This document shows, piece by piece, positions 58,001 through 64,000 of a stretch of 64,000 bases of DNA. The position numbers were made by a program, and so were the translations under genes. A model generated the notes under the pieces. The model saw only the letters and a list, made by a program, of their open reading frames with translations. It was not told the origin of the DNA and searched no databases. Location of the stretch: positions 1 through 64,000 of the forward strand of contig NZ_CAMFKM010000016.1 in assembly GCF_945957355.1 (NCBI RefSeq). Reading direction: 5' to 3'. The stretch's first letter is position 1; the number at the start of each line of letters is the position of its first letter. Source of the stretch: an uncultured Reyranella sp. GTDB taxonomy: Bacteria; Pseudomonadota; Alphaproteobacteria; Reyranellales; Reyranellaceae.

Positions 58001-59107
58001 CCGCACCTCGCCCTTGTCGTCTGCCGGCACATAGTCGCCGTCGCCTTTCAGGCGCACGAGCGGCATGCCGACTTCGAACGACCTTACGGTGATCTTGCCG
58101 CCGGTCAGTCCCGCAACCGTGGCGTCGACCGTGACGGTGCCCGGCTGCGGCAGGCGCGGATCGAGCGTCGCGAGCTTCAGCTCCTCGACATTGCCTTGAA
58201 TGCGGATCGTATCGGTGAGCTTGCCGTCGGCCTTGAGATGCAACGCCTTCCAGGCGACGCCCTCGGCCGGAACATCGATCGGGCCGGCTTCGAGTGCGCC
58301 CTGGAAGCCTGTGTCGCTGCCATCGGGCTTCCAGCGCAGGTTCCCTTTTGCCGTGGCCTGGTCGCCGGCCGTGGCCGTGAGCTCCGCCGTTCCATCGTGC
58401 TGATCGCCCTGCGCGGTGAGTTTCAGCGAAATCCCCGGCAGGTCTGGCCGCTGCATCAGCGCGGCGACCATACCGCCGGGATCCTCGTCGAGCGTGATGT
58501 CGGCGGCGATCCGGCGCGGCGAGCGTTCGAGGCGAACGTCCGCCGTCAGCTTGCCCTTCGGTCCTTCCAGACGATCGGCAGCCAGCCTGGCGCGGATTTC
58601 GCCGAAGTCGCTGGCGACGGCGGCGTCGCCGCCGATCTTCCAGTGCGAATCAAAACCGCCGAGCGCTTCGGCAAGATGAAGATCGTCGATCTGCAGGGCC
58701 TGCAGCTCGATGCCGAACGGGAGCTGGATTCCACCACCGCCGGGCTTGCTATCTTTGGTTTCCGCCGATTTGGGCGCGCGCAGCACCGCGATCTTCGCCG
58801 CCGATACGATCACGATGCGCAGGCGGCGCTGCAACAGCGAGCCGAACGACCAGGCGACATGCGCATCTTCCACCCGAAGCCAGGGCCCCGTGCGGTCGGC
58901 GATCTCGACCCTCGCTATACGAAGGTCGGTCGGCACGAAGCCGTCGATGCCGCTGACGCTGATCTTCTGGTCGGGCGAGGAAGCGAGGTTCGAGGCGACG
59001 GAGGCCAGCAACCGCTTGCCCGGTGCGGTCTGCACGCCGGCGAAGGCGATCCCCAGCACCACCCCGATGGCGACGAAGACGTAGGCCGCGATGCGAAGCG
59101 CGCGCAT
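55091..59107 (-). CDS. tamB: TamB-like translocation and assembly module protein
   Basis: 1338 residues. A single N-terminal anchor (IAAYVFVAIGVVLGIAFAGV) precedes a very long beta-rich region of repeated amphipathic strands, typical of the bridge-like AsmA/TamB proteins. The C-terminal DUF490 part (about residues 980-1338) has LDVRAPQAIFVRGRGLDAEM, GGFTMRRGTFSLGSRRLTFS, KGIVTLDNLNTIDPRLDF and ends VEGDIGADSTGRVGVKAEWD plus Tyr. That ending is the hallmark of TamB. ATG 59107-59105 shares one base with the tamA stop (TGATG). It spans the periplasm with TamA and takes part in outer-membrane protein or lipid delivery. An upstream in-frame opening exists but lies inside tamA. Confidence 0.93.
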   Translation of the reverse strand: MRALRIAAYVFVAIGVVLGIAFAGVQTAPGKRLLASVASNLASSPDQKISVSGIDGFVPTDLRIARVEIADRTGPWLRVEDAHVAWSFGSLLQRRLRIVIVSAAKIAVLRAPKSAETKDSKPGGGGIQLPFGIELQALQIDDLHLAEALGGFDSHWKIGGDAAVASDFGEIRARLAADRLEGPKGKLTADVRLERSPRRIAADITLDEDPGGMVAALMQRPDLPGISLKLTAQGDQHDGTAELTATAGDQATAKGNLRWKPDGSDTGFQGALEAGPIDVPAEGVAWKALHLKADGKLTDTIRIQGNVEELKLATLDPRLPQPGTVTVDATVAGLTGGKITVRSFEVGMPLVRLKGDGDYVPADDKGEVRATVDLPRLEPLSAMAGRALSGKAQVALTAGIDKGNLSARWQGRIEDFGTPDVPPSLMATVDLAGNATLTPGDDWTLRDVKVGSNSGTLTVSGHGRAQAGTLDLVVDLPRLAAFRAGAEGAATANATVGFGGPETSLKLKVDTRNVAYQVPGQTIAARRLVLDTTVSLAADGTLGGTLQAEGDVQDQPLTLDGRFAHDGKTGLSVPSLQGQWSSAVLDVADLVIAQTRTAGHARLTIAQLKDIGALAALGLEGGLVAEVTADPKAPAGRLDVSVKGTDLAGRGMGAGTLDLNGHIDDPAGRAATGLTLEATRLRGAGGLSTLKAAAKGDRASGIDVTLQASGAELSADLAARIEFQTEEIRVALSRFTGRYRNIPLGLNAPTKVAVAGARIVIDPTNLRVGAGRVALRGTLDPVASDLQAEIAGLPLALIDTFAPGTGLEGTLQAKVRATGAMASPRLEANYSAAGVRVRRPDAALVPAVSLQGTGSLIGQQASLDARLVAGGNTNLTVKGTGTLPVGGGPVIARIALGGSIDIAPFAPLLGNDIRNVTGRLRPDLSVSINGTQISGTGAIDFEGGAVALPEAGLKLSSGQGRFVLQGDTLQVQRLSFRAGTGTVNGSGSMRVDAEGGLALDLGLATQRALLVSRPDMVATVSSTLRITGTTSSGIEVSGPVTIDRAEISVGGGQTASFPTLDVREINKPGTPVAATQPSTARRTPKPPPPPDATPIKLALDVRAPQAIFVRGRGLDAEMSGQLTVSGSPSAPAVIGGFTMRRGTFSLGSRRLTFSKGIVTLDNLNTIDPRLDFLATTTANSATIGVAITGTSREPKIEITSTPSMPPDEATALLIFGKPASQLGASELLQVAQALAELAGQSPGDSVLSRLRKGLGLDQLSVGSSSSRTGESSGGAANGVSLEAGRYVAPGVYIGARQGAAGNSSRGVVQLDVFDNIKVEGDIGADSTGRVGVKAEWDY

Positions 59108-61002
59108 CAGAAGGCCTGTCCCAGGCTGACATAGATGCCGAACGGTGGATCGCTTGGCCGGCGGTTGAGCGGGAGGCCCACATCGGCGCGGATCGGCCCG
59201 AAGTCGGTGTAGTAGCGGATGCCGACGCCGGCGCCGACCCTCGGTGCCAACTGCGAAAAGTTCGGCAGGAAATCGGGATAGGCGCTGCCGGCGTCGACGA
59301 AAGCCACCGCACCGAACGCCTTGCCGATTCGCTGGCGCAGTTCGACGCTGGCCTCGACCACACTCGCGCCGCCCAGCGGGTTGCCATAGGCGTCGAGCGG
59401 TCCGGCGGTCTGGTACACGAAGCCGCGCACCGAGCCACCGCCGCCGGCATAGAACAGCTTGTCGGGCGGGATACCGCCGATACTGATGGCGGGCTCCGTA
59501 CCGAACGAGGCGCGCGTCGCCAGCACGGTGCGGCCGGGTTCGGCCAGGTCCCAGTAATGGCGGCCCGTCAGTCGCAGGATGGTGAACATGTCGCCGCCCG
59601 GCCCGGTATCGACCCAGGGCTGCACGTTGAATTCGATGCGGTAGCCGCGCGTCGGGTCGAGGTCGCTGTTGGCCCGATTGTAGAGCACCGTCCCCTGCAG
59701 GCCGAGCATCCGATAGCTCTGGGTGACCCCATTGCGGGTGATGTCCGCGATCTCGGCGGCAAAACCGGCGCGGGCCTGCCAGCGTGGCGAGAATGTCCGG
59801 TCGAAGCCGCCATAGAAGGTGGCGGCCTTCCTCGTATAGGCCGGGACCACTTCGCGCAGGGCCGCCGCTTCCAGTCTCAGATCCTGTCCCGACAGCCACC
59901 AGTCGGGCTTGCGGAAAGCGGCCCGGAACGCAAAGCCCGTGTCGAGAATCGCGTAGCCCTGGCCGATATGGTTGATCTCACCCGATAACCGCAGGCTTTC
60001 GGCCTGTCCGAACAGGTTGCGATGGACCCAGAAGCCCTCGATCCCGAACCCGAGCTGGGTTTCGTAGCTCGCGCCGAAGCCGAACGAGCGCTGCAGCCGG
60101 TCGGTCAGCTCGGCCTCGATGGGCAGCTCGCCGTTGGCGTCGAGTTCCGTGGCGGGCTTCAATCGCACGGCATTGAAGGTCCCGAGCGAGGTGAGCCTTC
60201 CGCGCAGCTCCTCGACCTTGGCCGGCGTGTAGGGCTCGCCCTCCTTGAACGGCACGCGGCGCTGCAGCCACACCGTGTCGACCTGCTTGGTGCCGGTGAA
60301 GCGCACCGGCCCCATCCTGGCCAGCGGGCCAGGCTCGGCGACGAAGGTAATCTCGGCCTCGCGCGTGGCATGGTCGACGATGACCTCGCGGTCCTTGATG
60401 GCGGCAAGCGCGTATCCCTGCTTGCGCAGGTCGTCCAGCAGCTTGTTCTGGGCGGCGATGATCGCGGCGGCGTCCGCCGGATCGCCGGGCGCGATGCCGA
60501 GTTCCGCGCGGTCGATGCCGGGGAGGGATTGCTGGGTCCCGGGCGGCCGGATGGCGATGGAGCCGATCCGAAAGCGCGGGCCCGTATCAATCCTGACCTC
60601 GACGGTCGCGGCGTCTGTTTCGGGACGCGTTTCGAGGGCCTCGAGCGCTGAAGCATCGGCGATGGGCTTTCCATCGATCGTCGCGTTGATCGTCGCGTCG
60701 TAGAAGCCGCGCGAGCGCAGGGCCGTATTGAACTGGGAGGCGACCGCCTGCGCGCCTTGCAGGATGCCCAACGCGTCACCTGTCAGAGGCTGCTGCTTCT
60801 CGAACTCCTGGGACAGTTCCTTGAGATCGGATGACATGCGCTCGTCTCCGGTCACCGTCAGGACAATCCTGCCGCTCCGTGCGACCGCAGCATGCGGCCA
60901 AAGGCTGGCGAGGGCCGCCCATCCCGTCAGAATGAGGCAGCATATGCGCGCCCAGCGCGGGAACTCTCGGATTACAAAGGCCATGCCACGCGACACATAC
61001 AA
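59107..61002 (-). CDS. tamA: TamA-like outer membrane protein (BamA/Omp85 superfamily)
   Basis: 631 residues; ATG 61002 or ATG 60984. The signal (ICCLILTGWAALASLWPHAA) is followed by POTRA domains (to about residue 280, with FRIGSIAIRPPGTQQ and VQLRG-like strands such as KVEELRGRLTSLGTFNAVRL) and a C-terminal beta-barrel. The barrel has FYAGGGGSVRGFVYQTAGPL, the conserved RGF/Y loop of Omp85 lid proteins, and ends GPIRADVGLPLNRRPSDPPF with terminal Phe (SLGQAF). With TamB it forms the Tam complex for autotransporter or lipid insertion. Confidence 0.92.
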   Translation of the reverse strand: MYVSRGMAFVIREFPRWARICCLILTGWAALASLWPHAAVARSGRIVLTVTGDERMSSDLKELSQEFEKQQPLTGDALGILQGAQAVASQFNTALRSRGFYDATINATIDGKPIADASALEALETRPETDAATVEVRIDTGPRFRIGSIAIRPPGTQQSLPGIDRAELGIAPGDPADAAAIIAAQNKLLDDLRKQGYALAAIKDREVIVDHATREAEITFVAEPGPLARMGPVRFTGTKQVDTVWLQRRVPFKEGEPYTPAKVEELRGRLTSLGTFNAVRLKPATELDANGELPIEAELTDRLQRSFGFGASYETQLGFGIEGFWVHRNLFGQAESLRLSGEINHIGQGYAILDTGFAFRAAFRKPDWWLSGQDLRLEAAALREVVPAYTRKAATFYGGFDRTFSPRWQARAGFAAEIADITRNGVTQSYRMLGLQGTVLYNRANSDLDPTRGYRIEFNVQPWVDTGPGGDMFTILRLTGRHYWDLAEPGRTVLATRASFGTEPAISIGGIPPDKLFYAGGGGSVRGFVYQTAGPLDAYGNPLGGASVVEASVELRQRIGKAFGAVAFVDAGSAYPDFLPNFSQLAPRVGAGVGIRYYTDFGPIRADVGLPLNRRPSDPPFGIYVSLGQAF

Positions 61003-61071
61003 CGCGCGGCGTCGAAAAGGGATGCGCCGCGGTTCCCTGTCCGAGCGCGGCCGGCTGGAGAACGCCTTCGC

Positions 61072-61641
61072 TTACGGCACGAAACGGGGGTCGAGTTCGG
61101 CGTAACGCCGCTGCTGATCGGTGAAGATGACCATGAAGAGCTGCCGGAACAGCTGCTCGATGCGCGGATCGTCGGGGCCCGTCGCCTGTGTCCATGCGGT
61201 GGTAAACGACATCGCCCGATCGTTCCGGCAGTAGATCGCATAGACATAGAAGCGGCCGGGCGTACCCGGCTTGAAACGCGCGGGTTCGCCGGCGCAGACC
61301 GGGTCGGCATTGAGATTGTTGGCGGGGTCGAACACCAGCACCAGCCGGTAGTCGGGACTGGCCGGCGGAATTGGGCGGTCGTAGGTGAAAGTGAGGGCCG
61401 GGCGCGGCTTCGCCCGCTGCATCGCCGGCAGCAGGTCGCGGGCGACCACGCCGGGTTCGACGCCGGGGAATGCATTGCCCGCCAGGATCACCGGGAAATT
61501 CCTGCCGTCGGTTGCGGCGAAGAAGTCGCGATAGTCGTACTGCGGCGCATAGTAGACGCCGCCGATCGTGGCGGCGACCGCGAGGGCCGGCAGGGCGACG
61601 ACACCGGCGAGAAGAACGCCGATCCTGGTGGGTAGGCGCAT
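61072..61641 (-). CDS. exported protein of unknown function
   Basis: 189 residues from ATG 61641, chosen because of the AGGAG site just upstream on the minus strand; earlier in-frame starts read into no signal. An N-terminal signal or anchor (IGVLLAGVVALPALAVAATI) is followed by PQYDYRDFFAATDGRNFPVI, FNYD-like segments (TFTYDRPIPPASPDYRLVLV) and FVDPANNL-type strands (FDPANNLNADPVCAGEPARF). I do not recognise the family. The protein probably lies in the periplasm or membrane surface. It is upstream of tamA on the same strand with a 69-base gap and might be co-transcribed. Confidence 0.7.
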   Translation of the reverse strand: MRLPTRIGVLLAGVVALPALAVAATIGGVYYAPQYDYRDFFAATDGRNFPVILAGNAFPGVEPGVVARDLLPAMQRAKPRPALTFTYDRPIPPASPDYRLVLVFDPANNLNADPVCAGEPARFKPGTPGRFYVYAIYCRNDRAMSFTTAWTQATGPDDPRIEQLFRQLFMVIFTDQQRRYAELDPRFVP

Positions 61642-61971
61642 CGGGGACTCCTGGGGGCTGAGCTCCCAACTTGGGGAGCGATCTTCGGCGCAGCAAATCA
61701 TGCCTTCGTGAACCTGGCACCCTCGTTGGCCCGCCGGGAGCTCAAGCAATCGGTCAGGTAGAGGTGCGTCTTGAGGTTCGACGTGAAGATGAAGAATCGC
61801 GTAATATTGCTGTGCGAATGGCTGAACTGCACTCTGTTAGTATCCATTTTTTATTAATTATTTCAAATAGTTATGGATTGAATTTAAAGCAAGATAGCCG
61901 CCCGTGCGGCATTTTCTGTTTTTCAGATTTCATGCGACACATGAAGCTGAAATCTTCTGGAGGACAGTTCA
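61642..61971 (+). other. gap of about 330 bases with an AT-rich leader before the SDR gene
   Basis: The first 150 bases have ordinary composition and show nothing. From about 61800 to 61960 the sequence is markedly AT-rich. It contains a short GC hairpin (GCCGC-CCGT-GCGGC, 61897-61910) followed by ATTTTCTGTTTTTC, which looks like an attenuator or terminator. A second dyad, AGATTTCA (61925-61932) with TGAAATCT (61948-61955), lies right before the GGAGGA ribosome site (61959-61964), and a competing stem TTCATG-CGACA-CATGAA is nested inside it. No coding region was found. Confidence 0.5.
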
Positions 61972-62748
61972 ATGGCATCGCCGCTTTTCGACCTTACCGG
62001 CAAGGTCGCCGTCGTCACCGGCTCGAGCAAGGGCATCGGCAAGTCGATCGCGCTCCATCTCGCGCTGCAGGGTGCCAAGGTCGTGGTCTCGAGCCGCAAG
62101 GCACCGGCCTGCGAGGAGGCGGCGGCCGAGATCAAGGCAGCCGGCGGCGAGGCTATCGTCATCCCCTGCAATATCTCCGACAAGGCACAGTGCGAGAACC
62201 TGATCACCGAGACCCGCAAGCAGCTCGGCCCGGTGGACATCCTGGTCTGCAATGCCGCCTCGAACCCCTATTACGGGCCGAACGAGAAGCTGCCCGACGA
62301 CGTGTTCATGAAGGTGATGCACAACAACATCCTGTCGAGCATGTGGCTGATCAACTTCTGCCTGCCCGACATGCGCGCCAAGAAGGACGGTTCGATCATC
62401 ATCGTCTCGTCGATCGGCGGCGTGCGCGGCACCCCCGTGATCGGCGCGTACGGCATCTCCAAGGCCGCCGACATGCAGCTCGCGCGCAACCTCGCGGTCG
62501 AGTACGGCAAGGACAATATTCGCGTGAACACGATCGCCCCCGGGCTGGTGAAGACCGACTTCGCCAAGGCGCTGTGGGATGATCCGAAGTACCTCGCGGT
62601 CCGTCTCAAGGGCGCGCCGCTCGGCCGTATCGGCGAGCCGGACGATATCGGCGGCATCGCGGTGATGCTGGCCGGCAAGGCCGGCGCCTTCATCACCGGC
62701 CAGACCATCATCGCCGACGCGGGCGTCACCATCGGCAGCGGCGGCTAG
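61972..62748 (+). CDS. short-chain dehydrogenase/reductase
   Basis: 258 residues, classical SDR. The cofactor motif is VTGSSKGIGKSIALHLALQG (residues 15-34), with NAASNPYYG, the catalytic Ser in IIIVSSIGGVRG, Tyr/Lys in GAYGISKAADMQLARNLAVE and the tail VIADAGVTIGSGG. Family members resemble DHRS4-like/3-oxoacyl reductases and use NAD(P)H. The GGAGGA ribosome site is strong. It leads a unit with a Bug receptor and a LigA-type gene, suggesting oxidation of an alcohol or ketone in aromatic or alicyclic acid breakdown. Confidence 0.93.
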   Translation: MASPLFDLTGKVAVVTGSSKGIGKSIALHLALQGAKVVVSSRKAPACEEAAAEIKAAGGEAIVIPCNISDKAQCENLITETRKQLGPVDILVCNAASNPYYGPNEKLPDDVFMKVMHNNILSSMWLINFCLPDMRAKKDGSIIIVSSIGGVRGTPVIGAYGISKAADMQLARNLAVEYGKDNIRVNTIAPGLVKTDFAKALWDDPKYLAVRLKGAPLGRIGEPDDIGGIAVMLAGKAGAFITGQTIIADAGVTIGSGG

Positions 62749-62763
62749 GAGGGCCCAAAGGCA

Positions 62764-62788
62764 CGCGGCCGCCGACGACCGGGCCGCG
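62764..62788 (+). other. intercistronic hairpin before Bug gene
   Basis: CGCGGCC and GGCCGCG enclose an 11-base loop in the 56-base gap between the SDR and Bug genes. No T run follows, so it is more likely a processing or mRNA-stability element than a terminator. Confidence 0.4.
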
Positions 62789-62804
62789 AACAAGGGAGGA
62801 AACA

Positions 62805-63779
62805 ATGAAGCGCGCAAGCGTTCTCGTAAGCGTCCTCGGTACCCTCGGCGTCCTGCTCGCAACGGCCGCCGGGGCTCAGTCCTACCCAACGAAACCGGTG
62901 CGCATCGTGGCGCCGTTCCCGCCGGGCGGCGTCGCCGACGTGCTTGCCCGGGCGATCCAGCCCGGGCTGCAGGAGGCGCTGGGCCAGCAGGTCGTCATCG
63001 ACAACAAGCCCGGCGCCGGTGGCAATATCGGCGCCGAGATCGTCGCCAAGGCCGAGCCCGACGGCTATACGCTGCTGCTGGCTTCGGCCGGCATCCTGAC
63101 GATCAATGAGTTCCTCTACTCGAAGATGCCGTTCGACACGGCGGCGGCCTTTTCGCCGATCACCGTGGTGGGCGACATGCCCAACATCGTCGTGGTCAAC
63201 CCGAAGACGGCGATCAACACGCTGAAGGAGCTGATCGACCAGGCGAAGAGCCTGCCGGGCAAGCTGAACTTCGGCTCGGCCGGGAACGGCACCACGACGC
63301 ACCTCGCCATCGTTCTGCTGGAGCAGGCGGCCGGCATCCGCCTGGCCCATGTGCCCTACAAGGGGGCGGCGCCCGCTGTGCAGGACCTCGTCGCGGGTCA
63401 GATTAACGGGCTGGTCGACAATCCGCCGCTGGTCGTGGGCCACATCAAGAGCGGGGCGATCAAGGCGCTGGCCTGGGCGGCGCCGCACCGCATGGCCATC
63501 CTGCCCAACGTGCCGACCGCGGCCGAGGCGGGCCTGCCGGGCTTCGAGGCTTCCTCCTGGTTCGCCTTGATCGCGCCGGCCGGGACGCCGAAGGAGATCG
63601 TGGCCCGGCTCAACGCCGAAACAGTGAAGATCCTGCGGGACCCGAAGATGGTGCAGATCTTTGCCGACAAGGGCGTCCGGCTGGTCGGCAACTCAGTCGC
63701 GGAGTTCGAGGCCTTCATTCCCAAGGAACGGGCGCGCTGGGCCGACATCGTGAAGGTGTCCGGCGTGAAGCTGGAATAG
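62805..63779 (+). CDS. Bug/TctC family substrate-binding protein
   Basis: 324 residues. A Sec signal (VLVSVLGTLGVLLATAAGAQ) is followed by YPTKPVRIVAPFPPGGVADV, then GQQVVIDNKPGAGGNIGAEI, EPDGYTLLLASAGILTINEF and the C-terminal SGVKLE. AGGGAGG precedes the ATG. Like the other two Bug genes in this window it has no adjacent TctA/TctB. The neighbouring LigA-type and SDR genes suggest an aromatic carboxylate ligand. Confidence 0.92.
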   Translation: MKRASVLVSVLGTLGVLLATAAGAQSYPTKPVRIVAPFPPGGVADVLARAIQPGLQEALGQQVVIDNKPGAGGNIGAEIVAKAEPDGYTLLLASAGILTINEFLYSKMPFDTAAAFSPITVVGDMPNIVVVNPKTAINTLKELIDQAKSLPGKLNFGSAGNGTTTHLAIVLLEQAAGIRLAHVPYKGAAPAVQDLVAGQINGLVDNPPLVVGHIKSGAIKALAWAAPHRMAILPNVPTAAEAGLPGFEASSWFALIAPAGTPKEIVARLNAETVKILRDPKMVQIFADKGVRLVGNSVAEFEAFIPKERARWADIVKVSGVKLE

Positions 63780-63792
63780 CGTGGAGACAAAC

Positions 63793-64000
63793 ATGAGCCT
63801 CTACCAGGTGCAGAAGCTGATCTATCAGCTGAACCGCGATCCTCGCACGCGCCAGCGCTATGCGGATGAGCGCGATACCGTGCTCGCTGACTACGATCTC
63901 ACGCACGAAGAGATCGGCGCGCTGCAGAGGCCCGATATCGGGCTTCTCTACGTGTTGGGCGTAAACGGCCAGCTGCTGATGCACTTCGCGGCACTGCACC
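63793..64000 (+). CDS. LigA-type extradiol dioxygenase alpha-subunit domain (3' truncated by window)
   Basis: The first 69 residues of a gene running off the window. MSLYQVQKLIYQLNRDPRTR is followed by DERDTVLADYDLTHEEIGAL and DIGLLYVLGVNGQLLMHFAA, which match the small helical LigA (protocatechuate 4,5-dioxygenase alpha) fold found alone or fused in gallate and protocatechuate ring-cleavage enzymes. GGAGA lies just upstream of ATG 63793. If the next gene beyond the window encodes LigB, the operon opens an aromatic ring. Confidence 0.82.
   Translation, partial: MSLYQVQKLIYQLNRDPRTRQRYADERDTVLADYDLTHEEIGALQRPDIGLLYVLGVNGQLLMHFAALH

Noticed and set aside
59107..59899. N-terminal extension of TamB to 1602 residues
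   Set aside because: The extra 264 codons lie inside tamA in another frame and show no similarity. The ATG at 59107 gives a proper membrane anchor and the usual TamA/TamB junction.
1..64000. tRNA, rRNA, phage or integrative element genes
   Set aside because: No cloverleaf-like sequence, ribosomal RNA stretch, integrase, transposase or phage structural gene was recognised on either strand. Short tRNA-like folds could be missed without a covariance search.

Overview
The window looks like chromosomal DNA of a free-living, metabolically versatile alphaproteobacterium. It is GC-rich throughout, and coding is dense on both strands with many 1 to 4 base stop/start overlaps. It carries three orphan Bug/TctC-type periplasmic receptors, an adjacent tamA-tamB pair, and a GGAAC-N16-CGTT promoter of the alphaproteobacterial EcfG general-stress type. 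A Rhodospirillales/Reyranella-like host is a guess from overall gene flavour only. I saw no rRNA, tRNA, CRISPR array, insertion sequence, integrase or phage gene.

Layout. 1-3480: a flavoprotein amine/amino-acid dehydrogenase cluster of the HcnABC / sarcosine-oxidase type, with two different DAO-fold subunits flanking the ferredoxin-like and NAD(P)/FAD subunits. 3494-6309: a GST and two Fe(II)/2-oxoglutarate oxygenases. 6468-8518: an FMN 2-hydroxyacid dehydrogenase and a ZIP metal transporter. 8542-13681: a LysR regulator divergent from a polar amino acid ABC transporter that ends in an unusual alanine-racemase-like protein. 13798-17194: a fatty acid oxidation pair, multifunctional FadB/FadJ then thiolase. 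17367-24000: a Bug receptor, amidase, enolase-superfamily enzyme, fasciclin, DHFR-fold protein, MBL hydrolase and TauD oxygenase. 24069-26291: a two-gene chromate transporter and an ArsR-regulated cation exporter. 26270-34189: two acyl-CoA ligases around an enolase-superfamily enzyme, a VOC protein, an oxygenase, GlcG-like, Bug and DUF1772 genes. 34273-42846: an MscS channel, aldo/keto reductase, persulfide dioxygenase-rhodanese fusion, amidohydrolase, two MHS-type MFS carriers and a DUF4239 protein.

42864-52166 is the most distinctive locus. A regulator fusing an AroM-family domain to a LuxR/GerE helix-turn-helix is divergent from an eight-gene operon. The operon encodes two tandem DUF917 proteins, a HyuA-like hydantoinase/oxoprolinase, a complete polyamine-type ABC importer, and a stand-alone AroM protein. 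I read it as uptake and ring-opening or modification of a small cyclic amide or (thio)hydantoin-like compound. The regulator would sense a ligand through a domain related to the last enzyme of the operon.

52170-61641: a CopC-like protein, HisC, a DedA/VTT protein, an EcfG-promoted OmpA lipoprotein, TamB, TamA and an unknown exported protein. 61972-64000: an SDR, a Bug receptor and the start of a LigA-type extradiol dioxygenase subunit, probably the beginning of an aromatic-acid operon that continues past the window.

All calls come from reading the sequence by eye. Family names come from recognised motifs, not database searches. Conservation statements that compare with named reference proteins are from memory.
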